NCBI RefSeq assembly: GCF_025567405.1
Contig: NZ_JAOQKJ010000011.1
Coordinates: forward strand, 22,235 to 86,234
Source: Suilimivivens aceti
Lineage (GTDB): Bacteria > Bacillota > Clostridia > Lachnospirales > Lachnospiraceae
Length of the DNA stretch: 64,000 nt
Direction of reading: 5' to 3'
The notes beneath the pieces are model-generated. The model ran no database searches. It saw nothing but the letters and a program-made list of their open reading frames with translations, and had not been told where the DNA came from. Shown here piece by piece: positions 34,587 to 42,980 of this stretch. Made by a program: the position numbers and the translations under genes. The first letter of the stretch is position 1. Every line of letters starts with the position of its first letter.

Positions 34587-36002
34587 TCAGAAGCGGAAAT
34601 CTCTTTCTCCCTGCCCGATCTTCACCAGATATTCCTCTGTTATTTTCCGTACCTGTTCCTTCGGAATATTTAAAAGCTCCTCTTTGATCATCCTCTCACC
34701 GATCGCCCTTGTCTCTGCACTGGCATAATCCTCCAGGAATTCCTTCAGTGTGATCAGGGCATTGGGATGACAGCAGTTCTGGATCTGCCCGCTCTTACAC
34801 AGGCTCATAAAACGATCACCTGTCCTTCCTGCCCGGTAGCAGGCTGTACAGAAGGACGGGATATGCTTTGTCTCCATCAGCCAGCGGACTACCTCATCCA
34901 GTGTACGCTGATCGGATACATCAAACTGCTCTGTATCAGTAGGACGGAGCTCTTCTGTATAACCGCCAACACTTGTCCTTGAACCACCACTGATCTGGGA
35001 TACCCCAAGGTCGATCACCTTCGCCCTGACCTGCTGGCTCTCCCTCGTGGAAATGATCATGCCAGTGTAGGGTACGCTGATCCGGATCAGGGCACAGAGC
35101 TTCGCAAAGATCTCATCACTGATACCATTGTCAAAGGTATCCGGGTCGATATCATCTGCCCGTTTGATCCTCGGTACACTGATCGTATGCGGTCCTACGC
35201 CATGCACTGCCTCCAGATGCTCAGCATGCATCAGAAGTCCTGCAAATTCGTAGCGGTACAGCTCAAGTCCGAACAATACGCCAAGTCCCACATCATCAAT
35301 GCCACCCTCCATGGCTCTGTCCATAGCTTCCGTATGGTAGGCATAATCGTGCTTCGGCCCCGTGGGATGTAACTGTTCATAGCTTTCTTTATGGTAGGTT
35401 TCCTGAAAAAGGATATAGGTTCCGATTCCTGCTTCCTTTAATTTCCGGTAATTCTCCACAGTTGTCGCCGCAATGTTGACATTTACACGGCGGATCGCCC
35501 CGTTTTTATGCTGGATGGAATAGATCGTTTTGATACTTTCCAGCACGTATTCGATAGGATTGTTTACCGGATCCTCTCCAGTCTCAATAGCCAATCTCTT
35601 ATGTCCCATATCCTGCAGGGCAATCACTTCCTGACGGATCTCCTCCTGAGTCAGTTTTTTTCTCGGAATATGTCCGTTCTGATGATGGTACGGACAGTAA
35701 ACACATCCATTCACACAATAGTTTGAGAGATACAGCGGAGCAAACAATACGATCCTGTTTCCATAGAATTTCTTTTTAATCTCTCTGGCAAGTGCTTCCA
35801 TCTCGTCAAGCACCTCCGGATCTTCACAGGCAAGCAGAACCGATGCCTCTCTGTGGGAAAGTCCCTTACATTCTCTGGCCTTGTCAAGGATCTGACGGAT
35901 CATTTCCTTATTGTTTCTGTTCTCATCTGCAAAAGCAAGTGTGTCCTCGATTTCCTCGTGGCAGATAAACTCCTCTGCCTTCATGGATTTACTGTTGTAC
36001 AT
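34587..36002 (-). CDS. hydG: [FeFe]-hydrogenase maturase HydG
   Basis: 471-aa radical-SAM tyrosine lyase that makes CO and cyanide for the H-cluster. The SAM [4Fe-4S] motif is CVNGCVYC (C96, C100, C103), followed by PYHHQNG. The C-terminal second-cluster motif CTACYRAGRTGDRF...C separates HydG from ThiH. Start ATG 36002 with AAGGAT upstream; 20 bases after ispF. Operon ispF-hydG-hydF. Confidence 0.95.
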   Translation of the reverse strand: MYNSKSMKAEEFICHEEIEDTLAFADENRNNKEMIRQILDKARECKGLSHREASVLLACEDPEVLDEMEALAREIKKKFYGNRIVLFAPLYLSNYCVNGCVYCPYHHQNGHIPRKKLTQEEIRQEVIALQDMGHKRLAIETGEDPVNNPIEYVLESIKTIYSIQHKNGAIRRVNVNIAATTVENYRKLKEAGIGTYILFQETYHKESYEQLHPTGPKHDYAYHTEAMDRAMEGGIDDVGLGVLFGLELYRYEFAGLLMHAEHLEAVHGVGPHTISVPRIKRADDIDPDTFDNGISDEIFAKLCALIRISVPYTGMIISTRESQQVRAKVIDLGVSQISGGSRTSVGGYTEELRPTDTEQFDVSDQRTLDEVVRWLMETKHIPSFCTACYRAGRTGDRFMSLCKSGQIQNCCHPNALITLKEFLEDYASAETRAIGERMIKEELLNIPKEQVRKITEEYLVKIGQGERDFRF

Positions 36003-36021
36003 CTTATGTCATCCTTCTTTC

Positions 36022-36570
36022 TTACTGTCTTCCGATACATCCACTGCAGCCAGCACATCCTCTCTGCTCCTGCATCACATCAATCGCTCCCACAGAAAGT
36101 GGGCTTGTCAGCAGACAGATAGCCTGGGACGAGATCCCTTCTCCACTGCCGGTAAAGCCAAGACCTTCCTCTGTGGTCGCCTTTACATTGACCTGATCTA
36201 TGGAAATCTGCAGGGTATCTGCAATATTCTTTCGCATGGTATCAATATAAGGGCGCATCTTCGGTGCCTGCGCAATGATCGTAGCATCAATATTTTCTAT
36301 AAAAAAGGCATTCTCCTGCAGCAGCTCTCCCACATGGGAAAGAAGCTTTAACGAGGAAATACCTTTATAAGCCGGGTCACTGTCCGGGAAATGCTTGCCA
36401 ATGTCTCCAAGGGCTGCTGCTCCAAGCAGGGCATCCATAATGGCATGCAGAAGCACATCCGCATCCGAATGGCCAAGAAGTCCCTTTTCATAAGGAATCG
36501 TAACACCTCCGATGATCAGGTCTCTTCCCTCTGTTAATTTATGAACATCATATCCCATTCCAATTCTCAT
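36022..36570 (-). CDS. ispF: 2-C-methyl-D-erythritol 2,4-cyclodiphosphate synthase
   Basis: 182 aa. MEP-pathway isoprenoid enzyme. Metal-site GMGYDVHKL (4-12), HSDADVLLHAIMDALLGAAALGDIGKHFPD near 40-70, and TTEEGLGFTGSGEGISSQA near the end are all diagnostic. It has a ~25-residue tail past the usual end containing CAGCSGC, which is atypical. Start fixed at ATG 36570 where the family begins; the longer upstream frame is antisense to the neighbouring rightward gene. Confidence 0.94.
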   Translation of the reverse strand: MRIGMGYDVHKLTEGRDLIIGGVTIPYEKGLLGHSDADVLLHAIMDALLGAAALGDIGKHFPDSDPAYKGISSLKLLSHVGELLQENAFFIENIDATIIAQAPKMRPYIDTMRKNIADTLQISIDQVNVKATTEEGLGFTGSGEGISSQAICLLTSPLSVGAIDVMQEQRGCAGCSGCIGRQ

Positions 36571-36639
36571 ATCTTTCTTTCCTTCCTCATATATTCTACT
36601 ACAGCATAACAGAAATATCACTTTTTTGGGAGAGCTCCA

Positions 36640-37287
36640 TTGAAAAAAATTCTCGTTGCCGGAGAAACCGGAAAAACCTTTAATTATGAAAACGTCCTCC
36701 GAAGGCTCGGTGCCTCCTGTACCACCTCTCTTCATGTTCCGGAAATCTCATCCTATGATGCCCTTCTCCTTCCCGGCGGCGGTGACATTGATCCAGTCCT
36801 GTTTGGTCAGCTTAACTGCGGTTCCCGTTTTTTTGATCCGGTTCTTGACAGACTGCAGCTGTCTGTCCTGAAAGCCTTTGTATCTGAAAAAAAGCCGGTT
36901 CTTGGTATTTGCAGGGGAATGCAGCTCATCAATATTTTCTTCGGTGGTGACATCCATCAGGATCTGCCATCTGCTGACCGCCATCAGTACACGAATGGAG
37001 ATCAGTACCATGAGACCTTTGCCCTGCCTGGCACTGTCCTCTACCGGCTTTACGGGGAGCGGTTTGTGGTAAACAGCGCGCATCATCAGGGCGTGGATCT
37101 GAAGGCTCCCTCTCTGTCCTATATCCAGTACTGCGACGATGGTGTAGTGGAGGGACTGTGCCACCACTATCTCCCTATCGTTGGTGTGCAGTGGCACCCG
37201 GAGCGGCTTTCTGATAAAGAAAAAAGCGAAGCCGTAAACGGTTCGCTTCTTCTCGACGCATTTCTGCATCATTATAAATTTGTATAA
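36640..37287 (+). CDS. Class-I glutamine amidotransferase-like hydrolase (peptidase C26)
   Basis: 215 aa, PuuD-like gamma-glutamyl hydrolase fold. Nucleophile elbow GICRGMQ (C95 region), LLPGGGDIDP near 45-54, NSAHHQGV, and the His-Glu pair VQWHPE near 188-193. It may hydrolyse gamma-glutamyl amides such as gamma-Glu-GABA. The start is TTG at 36640 with GGGAG about 7 bases upstream. It is divergent from ispF with a 69-base gap. Confidence 0.87.
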   Translation: MKKILVAGETGKTFNYENVLRRLGASCTTSLHVPEISSYDALLLPGGGDIDPVLFGQLNCGSRFFDPVLDRLQLSVLKAFVSEKKPVLGICRGMQLINIFFGGDIHQDLPSADRHQYTNGDQYHETFALPGTVLYRLYGERFVVNSAHHQGVDLKAPSLSYIQYCDDGVVEGLCHHYLPIVGVQWHPERLSDKEKSEAVNGSLLLDAFLHHYKFV

Positions 37288-37296
37288 AAGGGGAAT

Positions 37297-37701
37297 TTAT
37301 ACCGATCTGTAACAAATCCTGCGCCACTGACAATTCCCACAGATTTTCTCTCCGATTCCCTGCTCCAGGATCTGCTCTGCCACCTGTCTATAGAAAGTGA
37401 GGAAGGGCTGTTTCTCATTTTCCTCAAGGCCGCAGCTTTCCAGTACTCCTGTGTCATAATCGTAAACCTTCTGTGCCGCATCGCAGACCCCCTCTTTATT
37501 ATGGGGACAGGCACAGCATATATCGTCCGTTTCCCTTACAAGCGTGATCATCGGGTTCTGCTCTGTCAGAATTTCCTTCATCTTTGCCATGTGTGCTGTA
37601 AATTCGCTGCTGTAGCCCTTTCCCTCAAAAAAGGAAAGACACATGCCATGATGGGGACGCAGTCTGAATTCTTTCTTTTCTGTAATATCCGTAAAATCCA
37701 T
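37297..37701 (-). CDS. DUF1284 cysteine-rich protein
   Basis: 134 aa. Begins FRLRPHHGMCLSFFEGKGYSSEFTAHM, the hallmark of DUF1284, and carries ICCACPHNKEGVCD and KICGNCQWRRIC, eight or more cysteines that could bind a metal cluster. Function unknown; the DUF1284 family is often next to metabolic genes. It starts 5 bases after the bioY stop with only weak Shine-Dalgarno, suggesting translational coupling. Confidence 0.8.
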   Translation of the reverse strand: MDFTDITEKKEFRLRPHHGMCLSFFEGKGYSSEFTAHMAKMKEILTEQNPMITLVRETDDICCACPHNKEGVCDAAQKVYDYDTGVLESCGLEENEKQPFLTFYRQVAEQILEQGIGEKICGNCQWRRICYRSV

Positions 37702-37706
37702 AAAAA

Positions 37707-38264
37707 TCAGTTCAGCTTCAGGATTACGGAAAACCGCTTACTCAGGACAAGTGCAAGTGCAATCTTGATCAGATCCGGGATGATAAAGGGGATCACACAC
37801 CAGGAAAGAACTGCTGCCAGTCCAACCGGTCCAGAATTTTTCGTATATACTGCCATGAACCATACGGTTCCAATCGCGTAGCATACGATCAGTCCAAGTA
37901 CCATAGATAAGCCAAGCACCCAGGTCTTCTTACCAAGGAGTGCTTCCATGCCCCACATCAGAAGTGCGGAAAACAGGAATCCGATAATATAACCACCGGT
38001 ACTGCCAAGCAGGGTGCCAAAGCCCCCTGAAAATCCTGCAAATACAGGAATCCCTACTGCACCAAGCAGAATATAGATCAGTACGGAAAGACTTCCTCTC
38101 TTGCCGCCGAGAACACCTACTGCCAGAAATACGGCAAAGGTCTGCAGGGTAAAGGGAACTGTCGTTGGAATGGATATCCAGGAGCAGATTGCGATCAGAA
38201 CCGCAAATACTGCTATGTATACCATGTCATAAGTTTTACTTCTTGTTGCTGTCTGTGTTGTCAT
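37707..38264 (-). CDS. bioY: Biotin ECF transporter S component BioY
   Basis: 185 aa, six membrane helices. BioY features are ICSWISIPTTVPFTLQTFAVFLAVGVLGGKRG (about 26-57), GAVGIPVFAGFSGGFG, and GGYIIGF. It binds biotin and pairs with an EcfT-EcfAA' module encoded elsewhere. Start set at ATG 38264; the frame extends 19 codons upstream. A BirA-type box overlaps its promoter. Confidence 0.93.
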   Translation of the reverse strand: MTTQTATRSKTYDMVYIAVFAVLIAICSWISIPTTVPFTLQTFAVFLAVGVLGGKRGSLSVLIYILLGAVGIPVFAGFSGGFGTLLGSTGGYIIGFLFSALLMWGMEALLGKKTWVLGLSMVLGLIVCYAIGTVWFMAVYTKNSGPVGLAAVLSWCVIPFIIPDLIKIALALVLSKRFSVILKLN

Positions 38265-38311
38265 TTGAAAATCCAGCCTTTCTGTAGTATGTTCCTTCAG
38301 GAACCTTAGAC

Positions 38312-38365
38312 AGAATAACATGGCAGGTTTTTATTGTCAACCTTATTTTATCGCATGGTTAACAA
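38312..38365 (-). promoter_or_regulatory. bioY promoter and BirA operator
   Basis: TTGTCAACC (38334-38342), 14 bases, GGTTAACAA (38357-38365) matches the bipartite BirA operator (TTGTTAACC-N14/16-GGTTAACAA) with one mismatch. The minus-strand -35 TTGACA (38335-38340 on +) lies inside the left arm, 17 bases from TATTCT (38312-38317). Biotin-loaded BirA would block polymerase. The sites are seen; the regulator is inferred. Confidence 0.8.
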
Positions 38366-38394
38366 TTTGTTTTTCTGTTGCAGCTATCCCTCTA

Positions 38395-40233
38395 TTATTG
38401 CTCTGCAATTCTCTCAGCTAATTCCTCCAGATATTCCCATCGTTCCATTTTTTCTTCCAGAAGCTTCTCTGTCTCTTCCTTCTCCTTCGTCAGCTCATTC
38501 AGCTTCACAAAATCAGTCGCCGCCTTCAGGATCCCGGCCTCCAAAGTTTCTATTTTCTCTTCCAGTGCAGCAATATCATCTTCTATGGTTTCATATTCCC
38601 TCTGCTCCTTATAACTGAATTTCAGCTTTGCAGACGGCAGCTTCCAGGCTTTTCCCGATTCTGTTTTTACTTTACCTGCACTGCCAGTATTTTCACTGTT
38701 TCCTGTCTGTTCTGAAAATTCTCCCCTTTCCATCTGAACCCGGTCACGGTAATCCGTATAACCGCCCTCATACTGCCTGATATTTCCACCTTCCTCAAAG
38801 GCGAATATCCTCCTTGCACAGCGGTCCAGGAAATATCTGTCATGGGACACCATGATCACGATTCCAGGGAAGCTGTCCAGATAATCCTCCAGGATCGTCA
38901 GTGTTTCAATATCAAGGTCATTGGTCGGTTCGTCCAGGATCAGGACATTCGGTGAATCCATCAGTACCCGGAGCAGGTTCAGTCTGCGTTTTTCTCCCCC
39001 GGAAAGCTTCTTCAGAAGTCCGTACTGTGCTTCTCCCTCAAACAGGAACCTCTCCAGCATTTTAGCTGCAGAAACCGGTCCTTCCTCAGTCTGTACAAAT
39101 TCCGCCACATCTCTGATATAATCGATCACACGCTGCTCTGATGGCATTTCCTTCTCTGTCAGCTCCTGATCATAGCAGCCGATCTTCACTGTCTGTCCGA
39201 TCACAATACTGCCCTCATCCGGCTCAACCCGCCCGGTGATCAGCTTTACAAGTGTTGTCTTGCCACACCCGTTCCTGCCAACGAAGCCAACTCTGTCACC
39301 CTTTAAAAAGATATAGGAAAAATCCCGGATCAGCACTTTATCCCCGTATGCCTTGGAAAGATGGCTGATCTCCACAGTGGTTCTGCCAAGTCTTGTGGCA
39401 CTGCTGCCAATATCTATCTGGCTGCCTGCTGACAGTGCCTCCCTGTTTTTCAGCTCCTCATAACGCTGCAGTCTCGCCTTTTGCTTGGTGCTTCTTGCCC
39501 TGGCACCACGCTTCACCCATTCCAGCTCTTTACGCAGAATGGTTTTCCGCTTTCTCTCTCCTGCTGCCAGTGCTTCTTCCCGCTCCGCTTTTCGTTCCAG
39601 ATATCCGGAATAATTCTCATCATAGGAATAAATACTGCCTCTGTCGATCTCTATGATCCTTGTAGCCACACTGTCCAGGAAATATCTGTCATGGGTCACC
39701 ATGATCAGTGCTCCCGGCAGCTTTTTCAGCTCTTCCTCCAGCCATTCCGCCATGTCATTGTCCAGGTGGTTCGTAGGCTCGTCCAGGATCAGCAGATCCG
39801 GCCTTGTCAGAAGAGCTGCCACAAGTGCCAGCTTCTTACGCTGTCCTCCGGAAAGGATCCCACACTTTGCCGTGAAATCTGTTACACCAAGCCTTGTCAG
39901 CATCCGCTTTGCCTCTGTCTCCAGCTCCTGGTCTGTATGCCCTGATCTGCTGCTCTCCCGGCATTTCTGCAAGACTGCCTCTATAACAGTCTGTTCTTCC
40001 GGAAATAAAGGATGCTGCGGCAAAAAACTGATCACCAGATGCGAGGCTCTGGTGATCGTTCCACTGTCTGACTCCTCCAGTCCTGCGATCATTTTCAGCA
40101 GCGTGGATTTTCCCGTTCCGTTGATCCCGATGATGCCGACCTTTTCTCCTTCCTCCAGATACAAGGAAGCATCCCTCAAAATTGTCTTTTCTCCAAACGA
40201 TCTGCTGATTTTAGAGGCTGTCAGTATATTCAT
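38395..40233 (-). CDS. ABC-F ATPase, Uup-like
   Basis: 612 aa, two ABC cassettes. First: GINGTGKST (35-43), LSGGQRKKLAL, DEPTNHLD. Second: GRNGCGKTT, LSGGEKRRLNLL, DEPTNDLD. The linker between them is arm-like (ERKAEREEALAAGERKRK). A C-terminal coiled coil after residue 520 is Uup-like. ABC-F proteins act on ribosomes, not in export. It ends 130 bases from bioY and begins 3 bases after the CarD-like gene. Confidence 0.9.
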   Translation of the reverse strand: MNILTASKISRSFGEKTILRDASLYLEEGEKVGIIGINGTGKSTLLKMIAGLEESDSGTITRASHLVISFLPQHPLFPEEQTVIEAVLQKCRESSRSGHTDQELETEAKRMLTRLGVTDFTAKCGILSGGQRKKLALVAALLTRPDLLILDEPTNHLDNDMAEWLEEELKKLPGALIMVTHDRYFLDSVATRIIEIDRGSIYSYDENYSGYLERKAEREEALAAGERKRKTILRKELEWVKRGARARSTKQKARLQRYEELKNREALSAGSQIDIGSSATRLGRTTVEISHLSKAYGDKVLIRDFSYIFLKGDRVGFVGRNGCGKTTLVKLITGRVEPDEGSIVIGQTVKIGCYDQELTEKEMPSEQRVIDYIRDVAEFVQTEEGPVSAAKMLERFLFEGEAQYGLLKKLSGGEKRRLNLLRVLMDSPNVLILDEPTNDLDIETLTILEDYLDSFPGIVIMVSHDRYFLDRCARRIFAFEEGGNIRQYEGGYTDYRDRVQMERGEFSEQTGNSENTGSAGKVKTESGKAWKLPSAKLKFSYKEQREYETIEDDIAALEEKIETLEAGILKAATDFVKLNELTKEKEETEKLLEEKMERWEYLEELAERIAEQ

Positions 40234-40236
40234 AAA

Positions 40237-40758
40237 TTATCCTTCTGTCTTTTCCTGTATTTCCGCAATGGTTTTGGCAATGATCTGTTTCATTTCCTGC
40301 TTTTCCCTGCCAATGGCAAAAGCAAGCTCTGAATACAGGCTGTCCTCTGCCAGTTTGAAATATCTCTCATCTGTAGAGGTGCTTTTCTTTCCCTGCGCTC
40401 TGCGGATCTGCTTTCTACTATACAGGTTTTTGATGATTCCGACAAGCTCTGTCGGATTGCAGCTCTGGATAGCCGCCTTATACTCCTGTTCCCGCTGCTT
40501 GTCGTTAGTACTCCATTTCTTTTCTGTTTCCGGTATTTTGCGGATGATCTCCCAAGCTTCTTCTTTGCTCAGCGCTTTCCGAAGGCTCCTGCTCTCCGCA
40601 TCAACCGGCACATACACTTTCGCGCTTTGGCAGTCCTTCGGGATCAGCAGATAATATAATCTGTTTCTGTCCGTCCCTGGCATATCCAGGTGCATGATAT
40701 CTTCCACTCTGCAGACACCATTGTTAAATTTGATCACATAATCTCCGATCTGATACAA
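40237..40758 (-). CDS. CarD-family transcriptional regulator
   Basis: 173 aa from a TTG start at 40758. Residues 2-60 match the CarD/CdnL RNA-polymerase-binding Tudor-like domain (YQIGDYVIKFNNGVCRVEDIM, YYLLIPKDCQSAKVYVPVD), followed by a helical DNA-binding part. The TTG lies 7 bases after an AAAGGAT site and places the domain at the true N-terminus; the ATG at 40839 would add 27 residues without a family match. CarD proteins steady open promoter complexes. Confidence 0.85.
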   Translation of the reverse strand: MYQIGDYVIKFNNGVCRVEDIMHLDMPGTDRNRLYYLLIPKDCQSAKVYVPVDAESRSLRKALSKEEAWEIIRKIPETEKKWSTNDKQREQEYKAAIQSCNPTELVGIIKNLYSRKQIRRAQGKKSTSTDERYFKLAEDSLYSELAFAIGREKQEMKQIIAKTIAEIQEKTEG

Positions 40759-40853
40759 AATAATCACATCCTTTCCAATTTTTCCGTCATTTCTTACGTT
40801 TATACTATTAGTGTACCACTTTTCAGTGAAAAATTTCAAAGGACATTTTATAG

Positions 40854-40933
40854 TAAAAAAAGCACAGAAATCCCACTTTGACAGGAATTTCTGCCTTATC
40901 CCTCTCCTGTCTGCCTGGGCTTTCTGTGCTTAT
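40854..40933 (-). terminator. Terminator of purine permease gene
   Basis: Minus strand AAGCACAGAAA (40923-40933 on +) pairs with TTTCTGTGCTT, followed by a T-run (complement of AAAAAAA, 40855-40861). An inner GACAGGA/TCCTGTC hairpin lies in the loop. It is just after the permease stop. Confidence 0.75.
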
Positions 40934-40949
40934 TATACAGGTACTCCTT

Positions 40950-42308
40950 TTACAGGAAGATGTACTTCAGAATAAACAGTACTGCCAGTACCCACATAAG
41001 CGGGGTGATCTTCTTTGCCTTGCCTGCAGCTGCATGAAGAACTACATAGGAGATAACGCCAAATGCGATACCTTCTGAAATAGAATACATAAAAGGCATA
41101 GCAAAGATACAGATAAATGCGGGAATTGCTTCCAGCATATCATTCCATGCAATCTTTGCTACCTGCTGCATCATAAAGAAACCAACAACGACAAGTGCCG
41201 GTGCTGTTGCAAAGGAAGGAATTGCAAGAAAAATAGGTGAGAAGAACAGTGCCAGCAGGAACAGTGCTCCTGATACAATAGAAGTAAGTCCGGTACGTCC
41301 GCCTTCTGCAATACCTGATGAAGATTCTACAAAGGTTGTAATTGTAGATGTACCAAAGCATGCCCCTACAGTAGTACCTACAGCATCTGCCATCAGAGCG
41401 CCTTTGATTCCGGGAAGCTTGCCATCCTTATCCAGCATATCAGCCTTAGTCGCACATCCGATCAGTGTTCCAAGGGTATCGAAGATATCTACGAACAGGA
41501 ATGCAAATACAACCACCAGGAAGTTCAGTGATCCGATCACAGAGAAATCCATCTTGAACAGTGTCGGTGCAAGGGAAGCCGGTGCAGATACGATGCCACT
41601 GGGGATCAGGCTGTAGAAGCCTGCATCCGGTGCTGGTACATATAATCCGGTAAGCTGGCAGATAATTCCCAGTACCCATGTGATCAGAATACCAAGGAGA
41701 ATATTTCCCTTTACATTCTTGATAACAAGGAATGAAGTGATCAGAATGCCAAGCAGTGCCAGTACGACAGTAATTCCTTCAGAATTAAAGGTTCCTGCCT
41801 GAATAGATCCCTTAAAGGAAAACAGTCCAACCAGGGTAGAACCGTCTACTACGATGTGTGCATTCTGCAGTCCGATGAAGGTGATGAATAATCCAATACC
41901 AACGGAAACTGCTACCTTAAGACCTCCTGGAATTGCATTGAAAATTGCCTCTCTGACATTGGTCAGAGAAAGCAGGATGAAAACAATACCTTCAACAAAT
42001 ACGGCTGTCAGGGCAACCTCCCAGCTGTATCCCATTCCCAGCACAACTGTGTAGGCAAAATAGGCATTCAGTCCCATTCCTGCAGAAAGTACGAAAGGCA
42101 GGTTGGCAAACAGTGCCATACAGATTGATGCAAGCGCAGATGCTAATGCGGTTGCTGTAAAAACTGCGCCTGTGTCCATACCGGCTGCTCCCAGAATACT
42201 GGGGTTAACGGCAAGGATATAGGCCATTGTCATGAAAGTCGTGATACCGGCAATAAACTCTGTCCTTACGTCAGTTCCACGCTCTTTCAGCTTGAAAAAT
42301 TTGTCCAT
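40950..42308 (-). CDS. NCS2 nucleobase permease, AzgA/PbuG type
   Basis: 452 aa, about 12 membrane helices. The N-terminus FKLKERGTDVRTEFIAGITTFMTMAYILAVNPSIL and the GMGLNAYFAYTVV segment are the AzgA/GhxP/PbuG subgroup signature, which carries hypoxanthine, guanine or adenine. CFGTSTITTFVESSSGIAEGGRTGL is the transport-site region. Which purine is carried cannot be told. No purine-riboswitch aptamer is visible in the 140 bases before the second hairpin array. Confidence 0.92.
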   Translation of the reverse strand: MDKFFKLKERGTDVRTEFIAGITTFMTMAYILAVNPSILGAAGMDTGAVFTATALASALASICMALFANLPFVLSAGMGLNAYFAYTVVLGMGYSWEVALTAVFVEGIVFILLSLTNVREAIFNAIPGGLKVAVSVGIGLFITFIGLQNAHIVVDGSTLVGLFSFKGSIQAGTFNSEGITVVLALLGILITSFLVIKNVKGNILLGILITWVLGIICQLTGLYVPAPDAGFYSLIPSGIVSAPASLAPTLFKMDFSVIGSLNFLVVVFAFLFVDIFDTLGTLIGCATKADMLDKDGKLPGIKGALMADAVGTTVGACFGTSTITTFVESSSGIAEGGRTGLTSIVSGALFLLALFFSPIFLAIPSFATAPALVVVGFFMMQQVAKIAWNDMLEAIPAFICIFAMPFMYSISEGIAFGVISYVVLHAAAGKAKKITPLMWVLAVLFILKYIFL

Positions 42309-42449
42309 TTCTATCTCTCCTTCTCATTTTGTTAACAGACAAAACCAGTGTATCATATATTTCATATCTGTGGGATTCTTTTTTCCTTTTTCAGTTATTT
42401 TTCCTTCTTTTCCTGCCTGTCAGTCCTGGTTTTTCTCCCCTTCTCATAG

Positions 42450-42848
42450 TTTTTCCCTGCCTGCGGGGCATGATTGCCTCTTTCCACTCTCCCATGCCCC
42501 GCTCCGCTCTGCTTTCCCTCTTTTCCTCTTCACTTTTCCCTGCCCGCGGGGCATGTTTGCTCCTTTTCTCACTCCCATGCCCCGCTCGGCTCTATTTTCC
42601 TTCTTTTCCTCTTCACTTTTCCCTGCCCGCGGGGCATGATTGCCTCTTTTCTCACTCTCATGCCCCGCTCCGCTCTGCTTTCCCTCTTTTCCTCTTCACT
42701 TTTCCCTGCCCGCGGGGCATGATTGCTCCTTTTCACTCTCCCATGCCCCGCTCCGCTCTGTTTTCCTTCTTTTCCTCTTCATTTTTCCCTGCCCGCGGGG
42801 CATGATGGCTCCTTTTCACTCTCCCATGCCCCGCTCGGCTCTGCTTTC
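42450..42848. repeat. Array of 5 tandem 83-bp hairpin units
   Basis: Cores CGGGGCATG start at 42464, 42547, 42630, 42713 and 42796, exactly 83 bases apart. Each is matched about 20 bases later by CATGCCCCG, giving a 9-10-bp stem (often GCGGGGCATG/CATGCCCCGC). Spacers are polypyrimidine (CTTTTCCTCTTCA). Core, downstream GCTC and TTCCTCTT are shared with the 82-bp array at 26740-27801, in the same orientation, but spacers differ. It lies in the divergent gap between the purine permease and the SGNH gene. Confidence 0.93.
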
Positions 42849-42980
42849 TCAGATTGCTTCCTCAGTGATTCTTGTCAGGAATCCTGCTCCGCTGTATAAT
42901 ACCTGTATTATATGGGTTATCAAACCTTTCGGAAAATCACCCTGTTAGAGATTACATACCCGTCTTGGAAAGGAACACAG

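Noticed and set aside
42309..42449. Purine riboswitch upstream of the nucleobase permease
   Set aside because: The short leader lacks the conserved P1/J elements and paired loops of the purine aptamer.
42329..42948. Open frames of 80-158 codons across the 83-bp array
   Set aside because: Same stop-free low-complexity effect as in the first array; no start signals.
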